DNA from: Candidatus Rokuibacteriota bacterium
Lineage (GTDB): Bacteria; Methylomirabilota; Methylomirabilia; Rokubacteriales; CSP1-6
Assembly: GCA_023248995.1 (NCBI GenBank)
Contig: JAHFDN010000020.1
Coordinates: forward strand, 1-55,155
DNA length: 55,155 nucleotides
Direction of reading: 5' to 3'
A program made the translations under genes and the position numbers. How positions within the stretch are numbered: position 1 is the first letter of the stretch; each line of letters begins with the position of its first letter. This document shows, one piece after another, positions 40,199 to 48,500 of the stretch. The notes beneath the pieces are model-generated. The model had not been told where the DNA came from. It ran no database searches and saw only the letters and a program-made list of their open reading frames with translations.

Positions 40199-42430
40199 AT
40201 GCGCTTCGAGGCGTGGTTTTTTGACGTCTATCCCACCCCCGGGGGGATGGCGACGTGGTGGATCGGGCGAGACGGCGGCCGGGTGCGCCTGGTGGATCCG
40301 TGGCGTCCGGCGCTCTATGTGGCCGGGGCGCCGCCAGAGCTTGAGGCGATCAGGGGGCGACTCGCCGGCGATCGCCGGATCGCCCGCATCGTGTCAGAGC
40401 GCCGCCGGGAGTTCTGGAGCCCGGCGCCCGCTCCCGTGCTCCGCCTCGAGGTCGTCTCGCCCCGGGCCTGGGATCCACTGGTCCGGGAGCTCGGTCGCGC
40501 CCTGGGCCCCGCCCGGCTCTTCAACGCTGACCTGCCGTTGGGTCAGCGCTATTGCTACGAGCGCGCGCTCTTTCCCCTGGCGCGCTGCCGCGTGGAGGCC
40601 GACGGGCCGCTGCTCCGCGCGGTGGAGAGCCTCGACTCGCCGTGGGCGCTCCGGCCTTCGCTCCCGCCGCTCCGCGTGCTGGAGCTGGCGCCCACCGACG
40701 GGGTCCCGTACCGCCTGCCGGGCGCGGCGCTCGACCTCCTCGTCCGGAGCGCCGCCGGTGAAGAGCGGCTCGACGGGCGTGAGCCGCTGGGGCTTCTCCG
40801 GCGCCTGGCCCGCCGGCTCGAGGCGGAAGATCCCGACCTCGTGCTCACCGACTGGGGAGACCAGCTGCTGATCCCCGCTCTCGTCGCCCTCGCCGGTGCT
40901 CACGGCGTCGAGTTGCCGCTGGACCGCGAGGCCGCGCTGCCTCGCCCACGAGGGGCGGGCGCCGCGGTCGTGGCCAAATCCGGGCGCCAGGCGGTGGGCG
41001 GGGCGGGGCGCTCCTACCTCTCCTACGGTCGCGTCCTCTATCGGGGGCCGGCCTGGCCGCTCTACGGGCGCTGGCACGTGGACCGCCGCGCTTCCTTCTT
41101 TTACGGAGAGACGGGTCTCGAGGGGCTCCTGGAGGCGGCGCGGCTCGCGCGCGTCCCCGTCCAGCGGATGGCGCGGACCACGCCCGGCACGGCCATCACC
41201 TCCATGCAGCTCGACCTGGTGGTGGGCGAGGGCGTGCTCGTGCCGTGGAAGAAGCGCGAGCCCGAGGCCTTCAAGTCCGGCCTGGCGCTGCTCACGGCCG
41301 ACAAGGGCGGGCTCGTCTATCGCCCCCGCCCGGGCCTCTACGCGCGGGTCGGCGAGCTGGACTTCGCCTCGATGTACCCGGCCATCATGGTCCACCATAA
41401 CGTCTCGCCGGAAACGGTGAACTGCGCCTGCTGCGGCGGCGTCCTCGTGCCGGAGGACGGGTATCGCGTCTGCTGGCAGCGCGACGGGCTGATGCGGCGC
41501 GTCCTCGGCCCGCTGGTGGAGTTGCGGCGGCAACTCAAGCACGCGATGAGGGCTAGCGCAGGTTCTGAGCGCGAGGCGCTGGACCGCCGGCAGACCGCCC
41601 TCAAGTGGATCGGCGTCGTCTCCTTCGGGTATCTCGGCTACCACAACGCGCGGTTCGGGAGGATCGAGGCGCACGAAGCCATCACCGCCTTCGGGCGCGA
41701 GGCGCTCCTCCGCGCCAAGGAATTGGCCGAGGCGTCCGGCTTCAGGATGCTCCACGGGCTGACCGATTGCCTCTGGCTCGAGCGGCGGGGCGCCGGGGAG
41801 GCGGACTATCGAGCCCTGGCGGCGGCCATCGGGAAGGCCACCGGGATTCCGGTGGGCGTGGAGGGTGTCTACCGCTGGATCGTCTTCTGCTCAGCCCGGA
41901 TCCTCCCGAAAACCACCGTGCCCAACCGGTTCTTCGGAGTTTTCGAGGACGGCCGGATCAAAGCGCGCGGCATCGAGTTCAGGCGCGACGACACCCCGCC
42001 GCTGGTGTGCGCCATGCAGGAGCGGATGCTGACGGTCCTCGCCGCAGCCGAGGACCTGGCCGGGCTTCGCGCCCTGGCGCCCCGGGCGCGCCGGATCGCC
42101 GAGGCCGAGGTCCGGCGGATCCTCGCCGGCCAGGCGCCGCCACCGGGCCTGGTCATCACCCGCCGCCTCTCGATGGCTCCGGAGGAGTACGTCAAGGACG
42201 ACTTCCAGGTGCTGGCGGCGCGCCAGCTCCTGGCCCGCGGGCTCAGGCTCGAGCCCGGCCAGTCGGTCCAGTACCTGGTGATCGACGCCCGGGCCAGGCG
42301 ACGGGAGGCGCGGGTGCTAGCGGTTCCACTGGTCGAGGACCGAAGCCCGTACGACCGGGCGTTTTACGCGGCGCTCTGTCGCCAGGCCGCAGCCACGCTG
42401 CTCGATCCCTTGGGCGACCCGCTCGCTTGA
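40199..42430 (+). CDS. Family B DNA polymerase, PolB2-like, with degenerate exonuclease
   Basis: 743 residues. Motif A is LDFASMYPAIM with catalytic Asp388. Motif B is ALKWIGVVSFGYLG: the usual NSxYG is replaced, leaving Lys469. Motif C is LHGLTDCLWL: the second Asp of DTD remains (Asp523), the first is Leu521. A KxY-like block follows (ARGIEFRRDDTPP). In the exonuclease half, ExoI reads RVLELAPTDG instead of FDIE, ExoII reads TDWGDQLLIPAL, and ExoIII has lost its Asp, so proofreading is probably absent. Cysteines 409, 411, 412 and 425 may bind zinc. Archaeal PolB2 shows the same type of losses and is linked to error-prone damage tolerance. First gene of a long run. Confidence 0.82.
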   Translation: MRFEAWFFDVYPTPGGMATWWIGRDGGRVRLVDPWRPALYVAGAPPELEAIRGRLAGDRRIARIVSERRREFWSPAPAPVLRLEVVSPRAWDPLVRELGRALGPARLFNADLPLGQRYCYERALFPLARCRVEADGPLLRAVESLDSPWALRPSLPPLRVLELAPTDGVPYRLPGAALDLLVRSAAGEERLDGREPLGLLRRLARRLEAEDPDLVLTDWGDQLLIPALVALAGAHGVELPLDREAALPRPRGAGAAVVAKSGRQAVGGAGRSYLSYGRVLYRGPAWPLYGRWHVDRRASFFYGETGLEGLLEAARLARVPVQRMARTTPGTAITSMQLDLVVGEGVLVPWKKREPEAFKSGLALLTADKGGLVYRPRPGLYARVGELDFASMYPAIMVHHNVSPETVNCACCGGVLVPEDGYRVCWQRDGLMRRVLGPLVELRRQLKHAMRASAGSEREALDRRQTALKWIGVVSFGYLGYHNARFGRIEAHEAITAFGREALLRAKELAEASGFRMLHGLTDCLWLERRGAGEADYRALAAAIGKATGIPVGVEGVYRWIVFCSARILPKTTVPNRFFGVFEDGRIKARGIEFRRDDTPPLVCAMQERMLTVLAAAEDLAGLRALAPRARRIAEAEVRRILAGQAPPPGLVITRRLSMAPEEYVKDDFQVLAARQLLARGLRLEPGQSVQYLVIDARARRREARVLAVPLVEDRSPYDRAFYAALCRQAAATLLDPLGDPLA

Positions 42431-42456
42431 CCGCCTCAACCGCGCTCCCGTACAAT
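42427..42456 (+). promoter_or_regulatory. Internal promoter before the RecA-like ATPase gene
   Basis: TTGACC (42427-42432, overlapping the PolB stop codon), 18-bp spacer, TACAAT (42451-42456), then seven bases to GTG 42464. No ribosome binding site is present, so a leaderless transcript is likely, in addition to read-through from PolB. Confidence 0.55.
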
Positions 42457-42463
42457 CGCGTTC

Positions 42464-43348
42464 GTGACCTCGCGCGTCTCGACGTCAATGCCGCGCCTCG
42501 ACGAGATGCTGGGCGGTGGGCTCCTCCCCGGCACGCTCGCCGTCGTCTACGGCGCGACGGGCATCGGGAAGACGCACCTCGGGCTGACCTTCGCCCATCA
42601 AGGCCTGAAGGCGGAGGGCGCCCCGGGCCTCGTCTTCGACATGAACGGCCGCGGGGATTCGCAGCAGCACCACGCGTACGCCGAGCGGCTCTTCGGCTGG
42701 TCGCTCGGGCGCTGGACGCATGCCGTGACGCCCATGGCGGACCCGCACCCGCCGGACGGCCAGATGCAGGCCTTCTACTGCGATGCCTTCCCCTGGGTCG
42801 GGAGGTTGCGCGACTATCAGGTGGTGACTCCCGACGGACCCGACTACGACTGGAACTGGAAGGCCCAGTACAACCGCGCGCTCTACACCGTCCGCCCGTT
42901 CTTCTACTTTCACTTCGGCGCTGGCTCCCGCCGGGTCGTGGTGGACGGCGTCGAGCCCATGCAGGCCCCGGCTGAGGCCGTCCAGTTCTTCCTCTTCGAC
43001 GAGCTCTACCGGAAGGTGATCCATCGGGACGCGGAGACGTTCGGGATGGAGATGTGCCTGCCGGTCTGGAAGTACCGCGAGTTCATCGAGGCCCGCCGCT
43101 ACGATCATCGGTCCATCACGACGCTCCTGCTCGTGACGACCGAGGAGACGCGGATCGAGGACCTCCTCGGGAGGAAGACGGAAGCCGGCGATCTCGGGGC
43201 GGTCGCCAATACCATCCTCGTCATGGGCAGCGAGCGGGTGGGCAGCCGGGTCGGCCGCTTTCTCTCGGTGGTGAAGCATCGCGGCAGCGCCATGTCGGAT
43301 CAGATCGTGGAGTACCGGATCGGTCCGCGGGGGATCGAGTTCGTATGA
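42464..43348 (+). CDS. RecA/KaiC-superfamily ATPase linked to PolB
   Basis: 294 residues. Opening STSMPRLDEMLGGGLLPGTLAVVYG is the KaiC/RadA start. Walker A GATGIGKTH is at residues 30-38, with an Asp-rich strand RRVVVDGVEPM as candidate Walker B near 165. The C-terminal part (ITTLLLVTTEETRIEDLLGR, ANTILVMGSERV, VVKHRGSAMSDQIVEYRI) matches KaiC-like domains, including the KxRGS-type loop. It should be the active RecA-fold partner of the polymerase, in contrast to the pseudo-ATPase beside lexA. GTG 42464. Confidence 0.82.
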   Translation: MTSRVSTSMPRLDEMLGGGLLPGTLAVVYGATGIGKTHLGLTFAHQGLKAEGAPGLVFDMNGRGDSQQHHAYAERLFGWSLGRWTHAVTPMADPHPPDGQMQAFYCDAFPWVGRLRDYQVVTPDGPDYDWNWKAQYNRALYTVRPFFYFHFGAGSRRVVVDGVEPMQAPAEAVQFFLFDELYRKVIHRDAETFGMEMCLPVWKYREFIEARRYDHRSITTLLLVTTEETRIEDLLGRKTEAGDLGAVANTILVMGSERVGSRVGRFLSVVKHRGSAMSDQIVEYRIGPRGIEFV

Positions 43349-44661
43349 AGGTTCTGCCGTTCCGTGCCTACCGGTATAACCCTGCGAAGGTGCCGGACCT
43401 CTCGCGGGTGGTGGCGCCCCCCTACGATCAGATTGACGCGGAAGCGCGGGAGACTCTCCACGCGCTCCACCCCGGGAACTTCGTGCGGGTCACGCTGGGA
43501 CGCCCGGAGCCCGGCGAGAGCGGCGAGGCGGAGCGCCACCGCCGGGCGCGGCAGCACCTCGACCGATGGGTGGCCGAGCAGATCCTGATCCGCGATGCGG
43601 CGCCGGCCCTCTATCCGTACTGGACGACCTATCGGGTCGGAGGCGAGACCCTGACGCGCCGGGGCCTGATCGTCCTGGGCGAGCTCGCCGAGTACGGGGA
43701 GGGCATCGTCCTGCCTCACGAACGCACGCACGCGGGCCCCAAGATCGAGCGGCTCGCACATCTCGAGGCGACCGGAGCCGACACCGGCTTGATCTTCATG
43801 CTGACCGGCGATCCGACCGGCGAACTCGCTCACGCCACGGCCCCCCCCGGGACGTCGCCGCTCGCGGAGGCGTACGACGGCCGGGGGGAGCTCCATCGCA
43901 TCTGGGCGATCACCGACCCCGGGGCCATCGCCCGGATCCAGGCCCTCATGGCCGGAAGGCGCCTGATCATCGCCGACGGCCATCACCGCTATGAGACGGC
44001 CCTCGAATACCGCCGGGGCCATCCGGGGGCCGGCCTGAAGCTGATGGCGATCTTCCCGCTCGAAGGCCCCGGGATCACCATTCTGCCGACCCATCGTCTC
44101 CTGCATCGCGTGGAGGGATTCGACCTCCGGGCACTCTTGGCTCGAGCCGAGGCGTGGTTCGAGATCGAGCGAGTTCCCTCGCCTCCTGATCCGTCAGCCG
44201 AGGCCGGCCTGCTCACGGGCGCCCTCGACGACCGGATCCGGGCCGGTCGCATCGCGATCGCCGTGGTGGCCGGCACCGAGGGGCCGGGGTGGCTCCTGGC
44301 TCTTCGCCCTTCTGCCTTCGACGTCATCCCGTGGCCCCCCGGCACCGGGGCGGCCTGGCGACGGCTGGCGGTGTCGGTCCTGCACGAGGGGCTCCTGAAG
44401 CCGCTCGTCGGGCTCACGGAGGAGATCCTCCGCCAGCAGAGCCGCGTGGACTATACCGCGGACGCCGCCGAGGCCGTCACGCTGGTCAGGAAGGGCAGCT
44501 ATCAGGCCGGCTTCCTGATTCCTCCCACGACCCCCGAGGAGATTGACGCGGTCGTGAGGGCGGGGGAGACGTTGCCGCAGAAATCCACCTTCTTTTACCC
44601 CAAGCTGCTGGACGGCCTGGTCTTTTTCCGTTTCGCCGAGGAGGCGGGAGGCCGTCCGTGA
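43345..44661 (+). CDS. DUF1015-family protein
   Basis: 438 residues. Family blocks are LPFRAYRYNPAKV, VVAPPYDQIDAEARE, FVRVTLGRPEPGE, and the highly conserved RRLIIADGHHRYETALEYR near residue 215, followed by AIFPLEGPGITILPTHRLLH. The end has DYTADAAEAVTLV and TLPQKSTFFYPKLLDGLVF. The His-His-Arg-Tyr motif suggests a nucleotide or sugar-phosphate enzyme, but the reaction is not established to my knowledge. ATG overlaps the preceding TGA, and its stop overlaps the peroxiredoxin start. Confidence 0.88.
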   Translation: MKVLPFRAYRYNPAKVPDLSRVVAPPYDQIDAEARETLHALHPGNFVRVTLGRPEPGESGEAERHRRARQHLDRWVAEQILIRDAAPALYPYWTTYRVGGETLTRRGLIVLGELAEYGEGIVLPHERTHAGPKIERLAHLEATGADTGLIFMLTGDPTGELAHATAPPGTSPLAEAYDGRGELHRIWAITDPGAIARIQALMAGRRLIIADGHHRYETALEYRRGHPGAGLKLMAIFPLEGPGITILPTHRLLHRVEGFDLRALLARAEAWFEIERVPSPPDPSAEAGLLTGALDDRIRAGRIAIAVVAGTEGPGWLLALRPSAFDVIPWPPGTGAAWRRLAVSVLHEGLLKPLVGLTEEILRQQSRVDYTADAAEAVTLVRKGSYQAGFLIPPTTPEEIDAVVRAGETLPQKSTFFYPKLLDGLVFFRFAEEAGGRP

Positions 44662-45170
44662 TCCGCGTCGGCGCGCCGGCCCCCGACTTTTCGCTCCCCG
44701 GCGTCCACGGCGACCGCCTGATCACCTGCCGCCTGCTGGATGTGAAGGGCCGCTGGGTGGTCCTCTTCTTCTATCCGGCCGATTTCTCCTTCATCTGCCC
44801 GACGGAGGTGAAGGGCTTTCACGCGCAGTACGCGGCGTTTCAGCAGGAAGGCGCGGAAGTGCTGGGCGTCAGCGTGGACCCGCCCGGGCTCCACCTCGAG
44901 TGGGTGAAGGAGCTCGGGGGGGTCGCGTATCCGCTGCTCTCCGACGAGCGGCGGGCGGTGTCGCAGCTCTACGACGTCCTGGACCCAGAGAGGAACCGCT
45001 GTCAGCGTGCGACGTACATCCTCTCGCCCGAGGGGCGGGTGGAGTACGCGGTGCAGAGCGCCCAGAACGTCGGGCGGAGCGTGAGCGAGACGGCGCGCGT
45101 CGTCGCCGCACTCCGGTCGGGACGCCAGTGCCCCGCCGACTGGCATCCCGGCGACCCGACGGCCGGGTGA
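44658..45170 (+). CDS. Peroxiredoxin (AhpC/Prx1 type)
   Basis: 170 residues. Peroxidatic Cys in FYPADFSFICPTEV near residue 50; Prx1-type resolving Cys in RQCPADWHPGD near residue 158. The fold is thioredoxin-like, as shown by APDFSLPGVHG and VVLFFYPADFSFI. It reduces hydrogen and organic peroxides in the cytoplasm; the reductant is not visible here. GTG overlaps the DUF1015 stop. Its place in the PolB run suggests protection against oxidative damage. Confidence 0.92.
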   Translation: MIRVGAPAPDFSLPGVHGDRLITCRLLDVKGRWVVLFFYPADFSFICPTEVKGFHAQYAAFQQEGAEVLGVSVDPPGLHLEWVKELGGVAYPLLSDERRAVSQLYDVLDPERNRCQRATYILSPEGRVEYAVQSAQNVGRSVSETARVVAALRSGRQCPADWHPGDPTAG

Positions 45171-45173
45171 CCG

Positions 45174-45881
45174 GTGGCGGTGGCGGCGGAGAAGCGTCGG
45201 GAAATCCGCTGGCTCAGCCAGATCCGTGAAGTTGTGTTCGGCATGCAGGACGGGCTCATGACCACGGTGGGGTTCGTGGCGGGGGTTCACAGCGCCACGG
45301 CCGATACGCGGCTCGTGCTCCTGGCCGGCGTCGTTCAGATGATCGCCGGCGCGTTCTCCATGGCGGCCGGCGCGTATCTCTCGACGAAGGCGGAGCACGA
45401 AGTGGTCCAAGGCCAAATCCGCGGCGAGCAGGCGCGCTACACCGAGGAGCCGTACATTGCCCAGGAGGAGCTGCTCAAGGCGCTCGAAGCCGAGGGCCTG
45501 GTCCGGGACAAGGCCTATCGCGTGGTCCAGCTGATGTCGGCCGAGCGGAACGCCTTTCTTCGGACGTTCCGGGAAAAAGTGCTCGGCGTGGGGACTGCCC
45601 AGGAGCGGGTTCCACTGCCAGCGGCAATCCTGATGGGGGCCTCGTTCGCGCTGGGCGCGATCATCGTGCTGCTTCCGTACTTCGCGCTGAGCGGCTACTG
45701 GGCCCTCGGCGCGGCCATCGGGCTGACCGCGCTCGTGCTCTTCGGGATCGGAGTGGCCAAGGCTCTCCTGGCGGGAACGCGGCTTCTGGTTTCGGGCCTC
45801 GAGTTCCTGCTGATTGCCGCCGCGGCCGCGGGGGTGGGGTACGGCTTGGGGCTGCTGCTGCCCCCGGGGCTGGCCGGCTAG
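45174..45881 (+). CDS. VIT1/CCC1-family iron/manganese transporter
   Basis: 235 residues. N-terminal membrane helices with REVVFGMQDGLMTTVGFVAGV and MIAGAFSMAAGAYLSTKAE, a cytosolic metal-binding domain rich in Glu (KAEHEVVQGQIRGEQARYTEE, VQLMSAERNAFLRTF), then three more helices (AAILMGASFALGAIIVLLPYF and onward). Members export Fe2+ or Mn2+ from the cytosol, lowering Fenton chemistry. GTG 45174 is three bases after the peroxiredoxin stop. Confidence 0.9.
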   Translation: MAVAAEKRREIRWLSQIREVVFGMQDGLMTTVGFVAGVHSATADTRLVLLAGVVQMIAGAFSMAAGAYLSTKAEHEVVQGQIRGEQARYTEEPYIAQEELLKALEAEGLVRDKAYRVVQLMSAERNAFLRTFREKVLGVGTAQERVPLPAAILMGASFALGAIIVLLPYFALSGYWALGAAIGLTALVLFGIGVAKALLAGTRLLVSGLEFLLIAAAAAGVGYGLGLLLPPGLAG

Positions 45882-45890
45882 GACCGATGC

Positions 45891-46784
45891 ATGGCCGTCG
45901 CGCTCCGGTCCGGCCTCCTGGCCCCCGCGACGCTCCTGCGCTTTCGGGACGCGCGGTTTCGTCGAAGACGGGATCGCCGTGTCAGGACCGCAGAGGCGGC
46001 GCTGGCGTTCGTCAACTCCGTCGGCCTCTGCTCCACCTTTCACCGATTTCCCGAGGGTCTCCCGTGTCTGTGGGAGGCGGTGGCGGGGCGCCGGGATCCG
46101 AAGTGGCCCCGCCGCTCCCACCATGATTCGGGAATCGGCCTGACGTGGGACCTGAAGGACACCCTGCCGGCTCGCCGGCGCGTGTACTACGGAAAGCTGC
46201 TCAAAGGCCGCCCGGTTCTGGTCGCGCTGGACCTCTTCCCGGCTTTTTACGCTCTCGTGCGGGGCCGCCAGCGGGCTCGCGACTATCGCGTCGAGTACGA
46301 GGCCGGCCGCCTGTCGCTCGCCGCCAGGCGGATCATGGACGGCCTCGTGCGCGAGCGCCCGCAGTACACGCGGCAGATCCGCGCGAACTGCTTTATGCTC
46401 GAGCCGTCCAAGACGCGGAAGTTCGAGCGGGCGATGGCGGAGCTTCAGCAGGGGCTCTGGGTGGTGAAGACCGAGGAGCGATACGAGCCGACCTTTTCCT
46501 ATCGGTGGGATCTGCTCGAGGCGTGGCTGCCGCGGCAGGTGGCCGAAGGGCGTCGGCTCGGCCGGCATCTGGCCGTCGAGCGAGTGGTGGTGCGGTACGC
46601 GCGGGCGGCCGTCTTCACCACGGTCCCGCTCATCTCGCGCCTCTTCGGGGTGCCACGTCCGGAGGTATCTTCCGCGGTGCGCCGGCTCGTGAGCGCCGGA
46701 ACTCTCAGGGCTGACTGCGTCGTCCCAGGATGGCCGGGGCGCTGGCTGATCCACGCCGAGGCGCTGCGCGCGGAGCGCGGCTGA
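45891..46784 (+). CDS. AlkZ-like winged-helix protein (possible DNA glycosylase)
   Basis: 297 residues: RRRDRRVRTAEAALAFVNSVGLCSTFH, GLTWDLKDTLPARRRVYYGKLLKGRPVLVALDLFPAFYAL, RQIRANCF, KFERAMAELQQGLWVVKTEE, and a winged helix at the end (FTTVPLISRLFGVPRPEVSSAVRRLVSAGTL). I associate this pattern with winged-helix proteins related to AlkZ/YcaQ, which unhook DNA crosslinks, but the QxQ catalytic motif of AlkZ is not obvious, so activity is unproven. The repair-type neighbours support a DNA role. Confidence 0.6.
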   Translation: MAVALRSGLLAPATLLRFRDARFRRRRDRRVRTAEAALAFVNSVGLCSTFHRFPEGLPCLWEAVAGRRDPKWPRRSHHDSGIGLTWDLKDTLPARRRVYYGKLLKGRPVLVALDLFPAFYALVRGRQRARDYRVEYEAGRLSLAARRIMDGLVRERPQYTRQIRANCFMLEPSKTRKFERAMAELQQGLWVVKTEERYEPTFSYRWDLLEAWLPRQVAEGRRLGRHLAVERVVVRYARAAVFTTVPLISRLFGVPRPEVSSAVRRLVSAGTLRADCVVPGWPGRWLIHAEALRAERG

Positions 46785-46797
46785 GCCCGGGCCGCCG

Positions 46798-48405
46798 ATG
46801 CCTGGTCACAAGGGGTTCAGAAATCTCCCGAAGCTCGAGCGGATGAAGCGCGGGCATCCGGCTCCTGCTGCTCCACCCACGCCGCGCCGCGCGCCCCGCC
46901 CGCCGCGCCCGCGCCCGGCGCCCCGGCCACGCCCCGTGGTGCTCGGCGACTTCCCTCCGGCTCACCGGATGCTGCTCCTCGCCCTGGCCGAGCTTCTGGG
47001 GCCCTCCGGCGAGGCGTTCGTCGTCGGCGGCGCGGTGCGCGACCTCCTGCTGTCGCGCGAAGTCGTGGAGGACCTCGACCTGACCGTTCCGTCGGGGGCG
47101 CTGGCGACGGGCCGATCCCTGGCCAGCCGCTTGGGCGGCGCCTTCGTGGCGCTGGACGAGAGGCGCGGCGCCGCGCGGGTCGTCGTCAGGGTGGGGACCG
47201 AAGACCGACGGGTGGACCTGACCGACTTTCGAGCCCCCACCCTCGAGGCGGACCTCCAGGCGCGGGACTTCAGCGTGAACGCGATCGCGGTCCCTCTCGT
47301 GCCGCTGGTCCGTGCCGGGAAGGCCCAACCGGTGGACCCGACAGGCGGCCTCGACGATCTCGCCCGGCGCCGCCTTCGTCTCGCCGGGCCGCGCGCCCTG
47401 GAGGAGGATCCGCTGCGGGCGCTCCGGGGAGTGAGGCTGGCGATCGAGCTCGGGCTCGCCCTGGACGCCCCAGCCCGGAGCGCGGCCAGACGCGTGGCGC
47501 CGCAGATCGCGTCGATCTCGGCCGAGAGGATCCGGGACGAGGTGGCCCGGCTCCTCGCGCTCCCGCGGGCGTCACACGGGCTCGGGGAACTGGATCGTCT
47601 GGGCTTGCTCGAGGCGATCCTGCCCGAGATCGCCCCGATGAAGGCGACCCCCCAGCCCAAGCCCCATCGCTTCTCCGTGTGGGAGCACTCCCTCAAGACC
47701 GTGGAGGCCGTCGAGCGCCTCCTGGGTCACCTGGGTTCGCTGGCTCCGTACGGCGACGAGCTGGCCGCGCACGTGGCCGAGCCCTTGGGCGATGGGCTCA
47801 CACGTGGCCACCTGCTGAAGTTGGCGGCCTTGCTCCACGACGTCGCCAAGCCCCAGACGCGCCGCGTGTTCGAGGGGCGCGTCCGGTTCATCGGCCACGA
47901 CCTCGAGGGTGCCCAGGTGGTCCGTGCGATCGGACGGCGTCTACGGCTCTCGGGCAGGGCGATCGACGCGCTGGAGCGTTTGGTCCGTCACCACCTCCGC
48001 CCGATGCACCTCGGGCAGGTCGGCGAGATCTCGCGTCGGGCACGCTACCGCTTCTTCAGGGATCTCGGCGCCGAGGCGCGCGACCTCTTGCTCCTCACGC
48101 TGGCCGACTCGGCCGCCGTGCGCGGGAATTCGCCGCTCGCCGTCTGGCGTGGCCCCGGCGGACGCCTCGTCGCGGACCTGATGCGGGGCTGGGCGGAGGA
48201 TCGGAGTCGAGTCATGGTCCCGCCACTCCTGACGGGAGACGACGTGATGGCGGCGTTCGGTCTTCGGCCGGGTCCGGCGGTAGGGCGGTTACTCCGGCTG
48301 GCGCGCGAGGCCCAGGACCTGGGAATCGTCGGGACCCGCGAGCAGGCGCTGGCCTATCTGCGGCGCGCCCACGAAAGGCTTGACACGCCGGAGGCCCCCA
48401 ACTAA
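46798..48405 (+). CDS. CCA-adding enzyme / poly(A) polymerase-family nucleotidyltransferase with HD domain
   Basis: 535 residues. A Pro/Arg-rich ~45-residue extension comes first, then the nucleotidyltransferase core FVVGGAVRDLLLSREVVEDLDLTV (GGxxRD and the DxD), RDFSVNAIAV, DPTGGLDDLARRRLRL, and EDPLRALRGVRLAIELGL. The C-terminal half holds an HD domain (LLKLAALLHDVAKPQTRR). Class II tRNA nucleotidyltransferases add or repair the 3' CCA end; some HD members also hydrolyse phosphates. The tRNA-Gly gene that follows 13 bp later already encodes its CCA, so repair or tagging may be its main task. Confidence 0.9.
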   Translation: MPGHKGFRNLPKLERMKRGHPAPAAPPTPRRAPRPPRPRPAPRPRPVVLGDFPPAHRMLLLALAELLGPSGEAFVVGGAVRDLLLSREVVEDLDLTVPSGALATGRSLASRLGGAFVALDERRGAARVVVRVGTEDRRVDLTDFRAPTLEADLQARDFSVNAIAVPLVPLVRAGKAQPVDPTGGLDDLARRRLRLAGPRALEEDPLRALRGVRLAIELGLALDAPARSAARRVAPQIASISAERIRDEVARLLALPRASHGLGELDRLGLLEAILPEIAPMKATPQPKPHRFSVWEHSLKTVEAVERLLGHLGSLAPYGDELAAHVAEPLGDGLTRGHLLKLAALLHDVAKPQTRRVFEGRVRFIGHDLEGAQVVRAIGRRLRLSGRAIDALERLVRHHLRPMHLGQVGEISRRARYRFFRDLGAEARDLLLLTLADSAAVRGNSPLAVWRGPGGRLVADLMRGWAEDRSRVMVPPLLTGDDVMAAFGLRPGPAVGRLLRLAREAQDLGIVGTREQALAYLRRAHERLDTPEAPN

Positions 48406-48418
48406 GGTAGGCTCACGA

Positions 48419-48493
48419 GCGGGCGTAATTCAGTGGCAGAATGCCAGCTTCCCAAGCTGGACGTCGCCGGTTCGAATCCGGTCGCCCGCTCCA
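48419..48493 (+). tRNA. tRNA-Gly (anticodon CCC), CCA encoded
   Basis: Cloverleaf: acceptor GCGGGCG (48419-48425) pairs with CGCCCGC (48483-48489); the anticodon arm CCAGC-TTCCCAA-GCTGG (48444-48460) puts CCC at 48451-48453; the T arm has GGTTCGAATCC. Discriminator T at 48490 is followed by CCA (48491-48493). It reads GGG codons. It lies 13 bp after the CCA-adding-enzyme gene and 8 bp before a strong terminator. Confidence 0.95.
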
Positions 48494-48500
48494 GAATCCA

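Noticed and set aside
40170-40199. Plus-strand promoter CTGACA-18-GATAAA for PolB
   Set aside because: The -10 would overlap the PolB ATG and place the transcript start inside the gene; the true PolB promoter is not identified.
44595-46754. 719-codon open frame on the minus strand
   Set aside because: It lies opposite the peroxiredoxin, VIT1 and AlkZ-like genes, which have clear motifs. Its translation is His/Arg/Pro/Glu-rich without domains, as expected of GC-rich antisense shadows.
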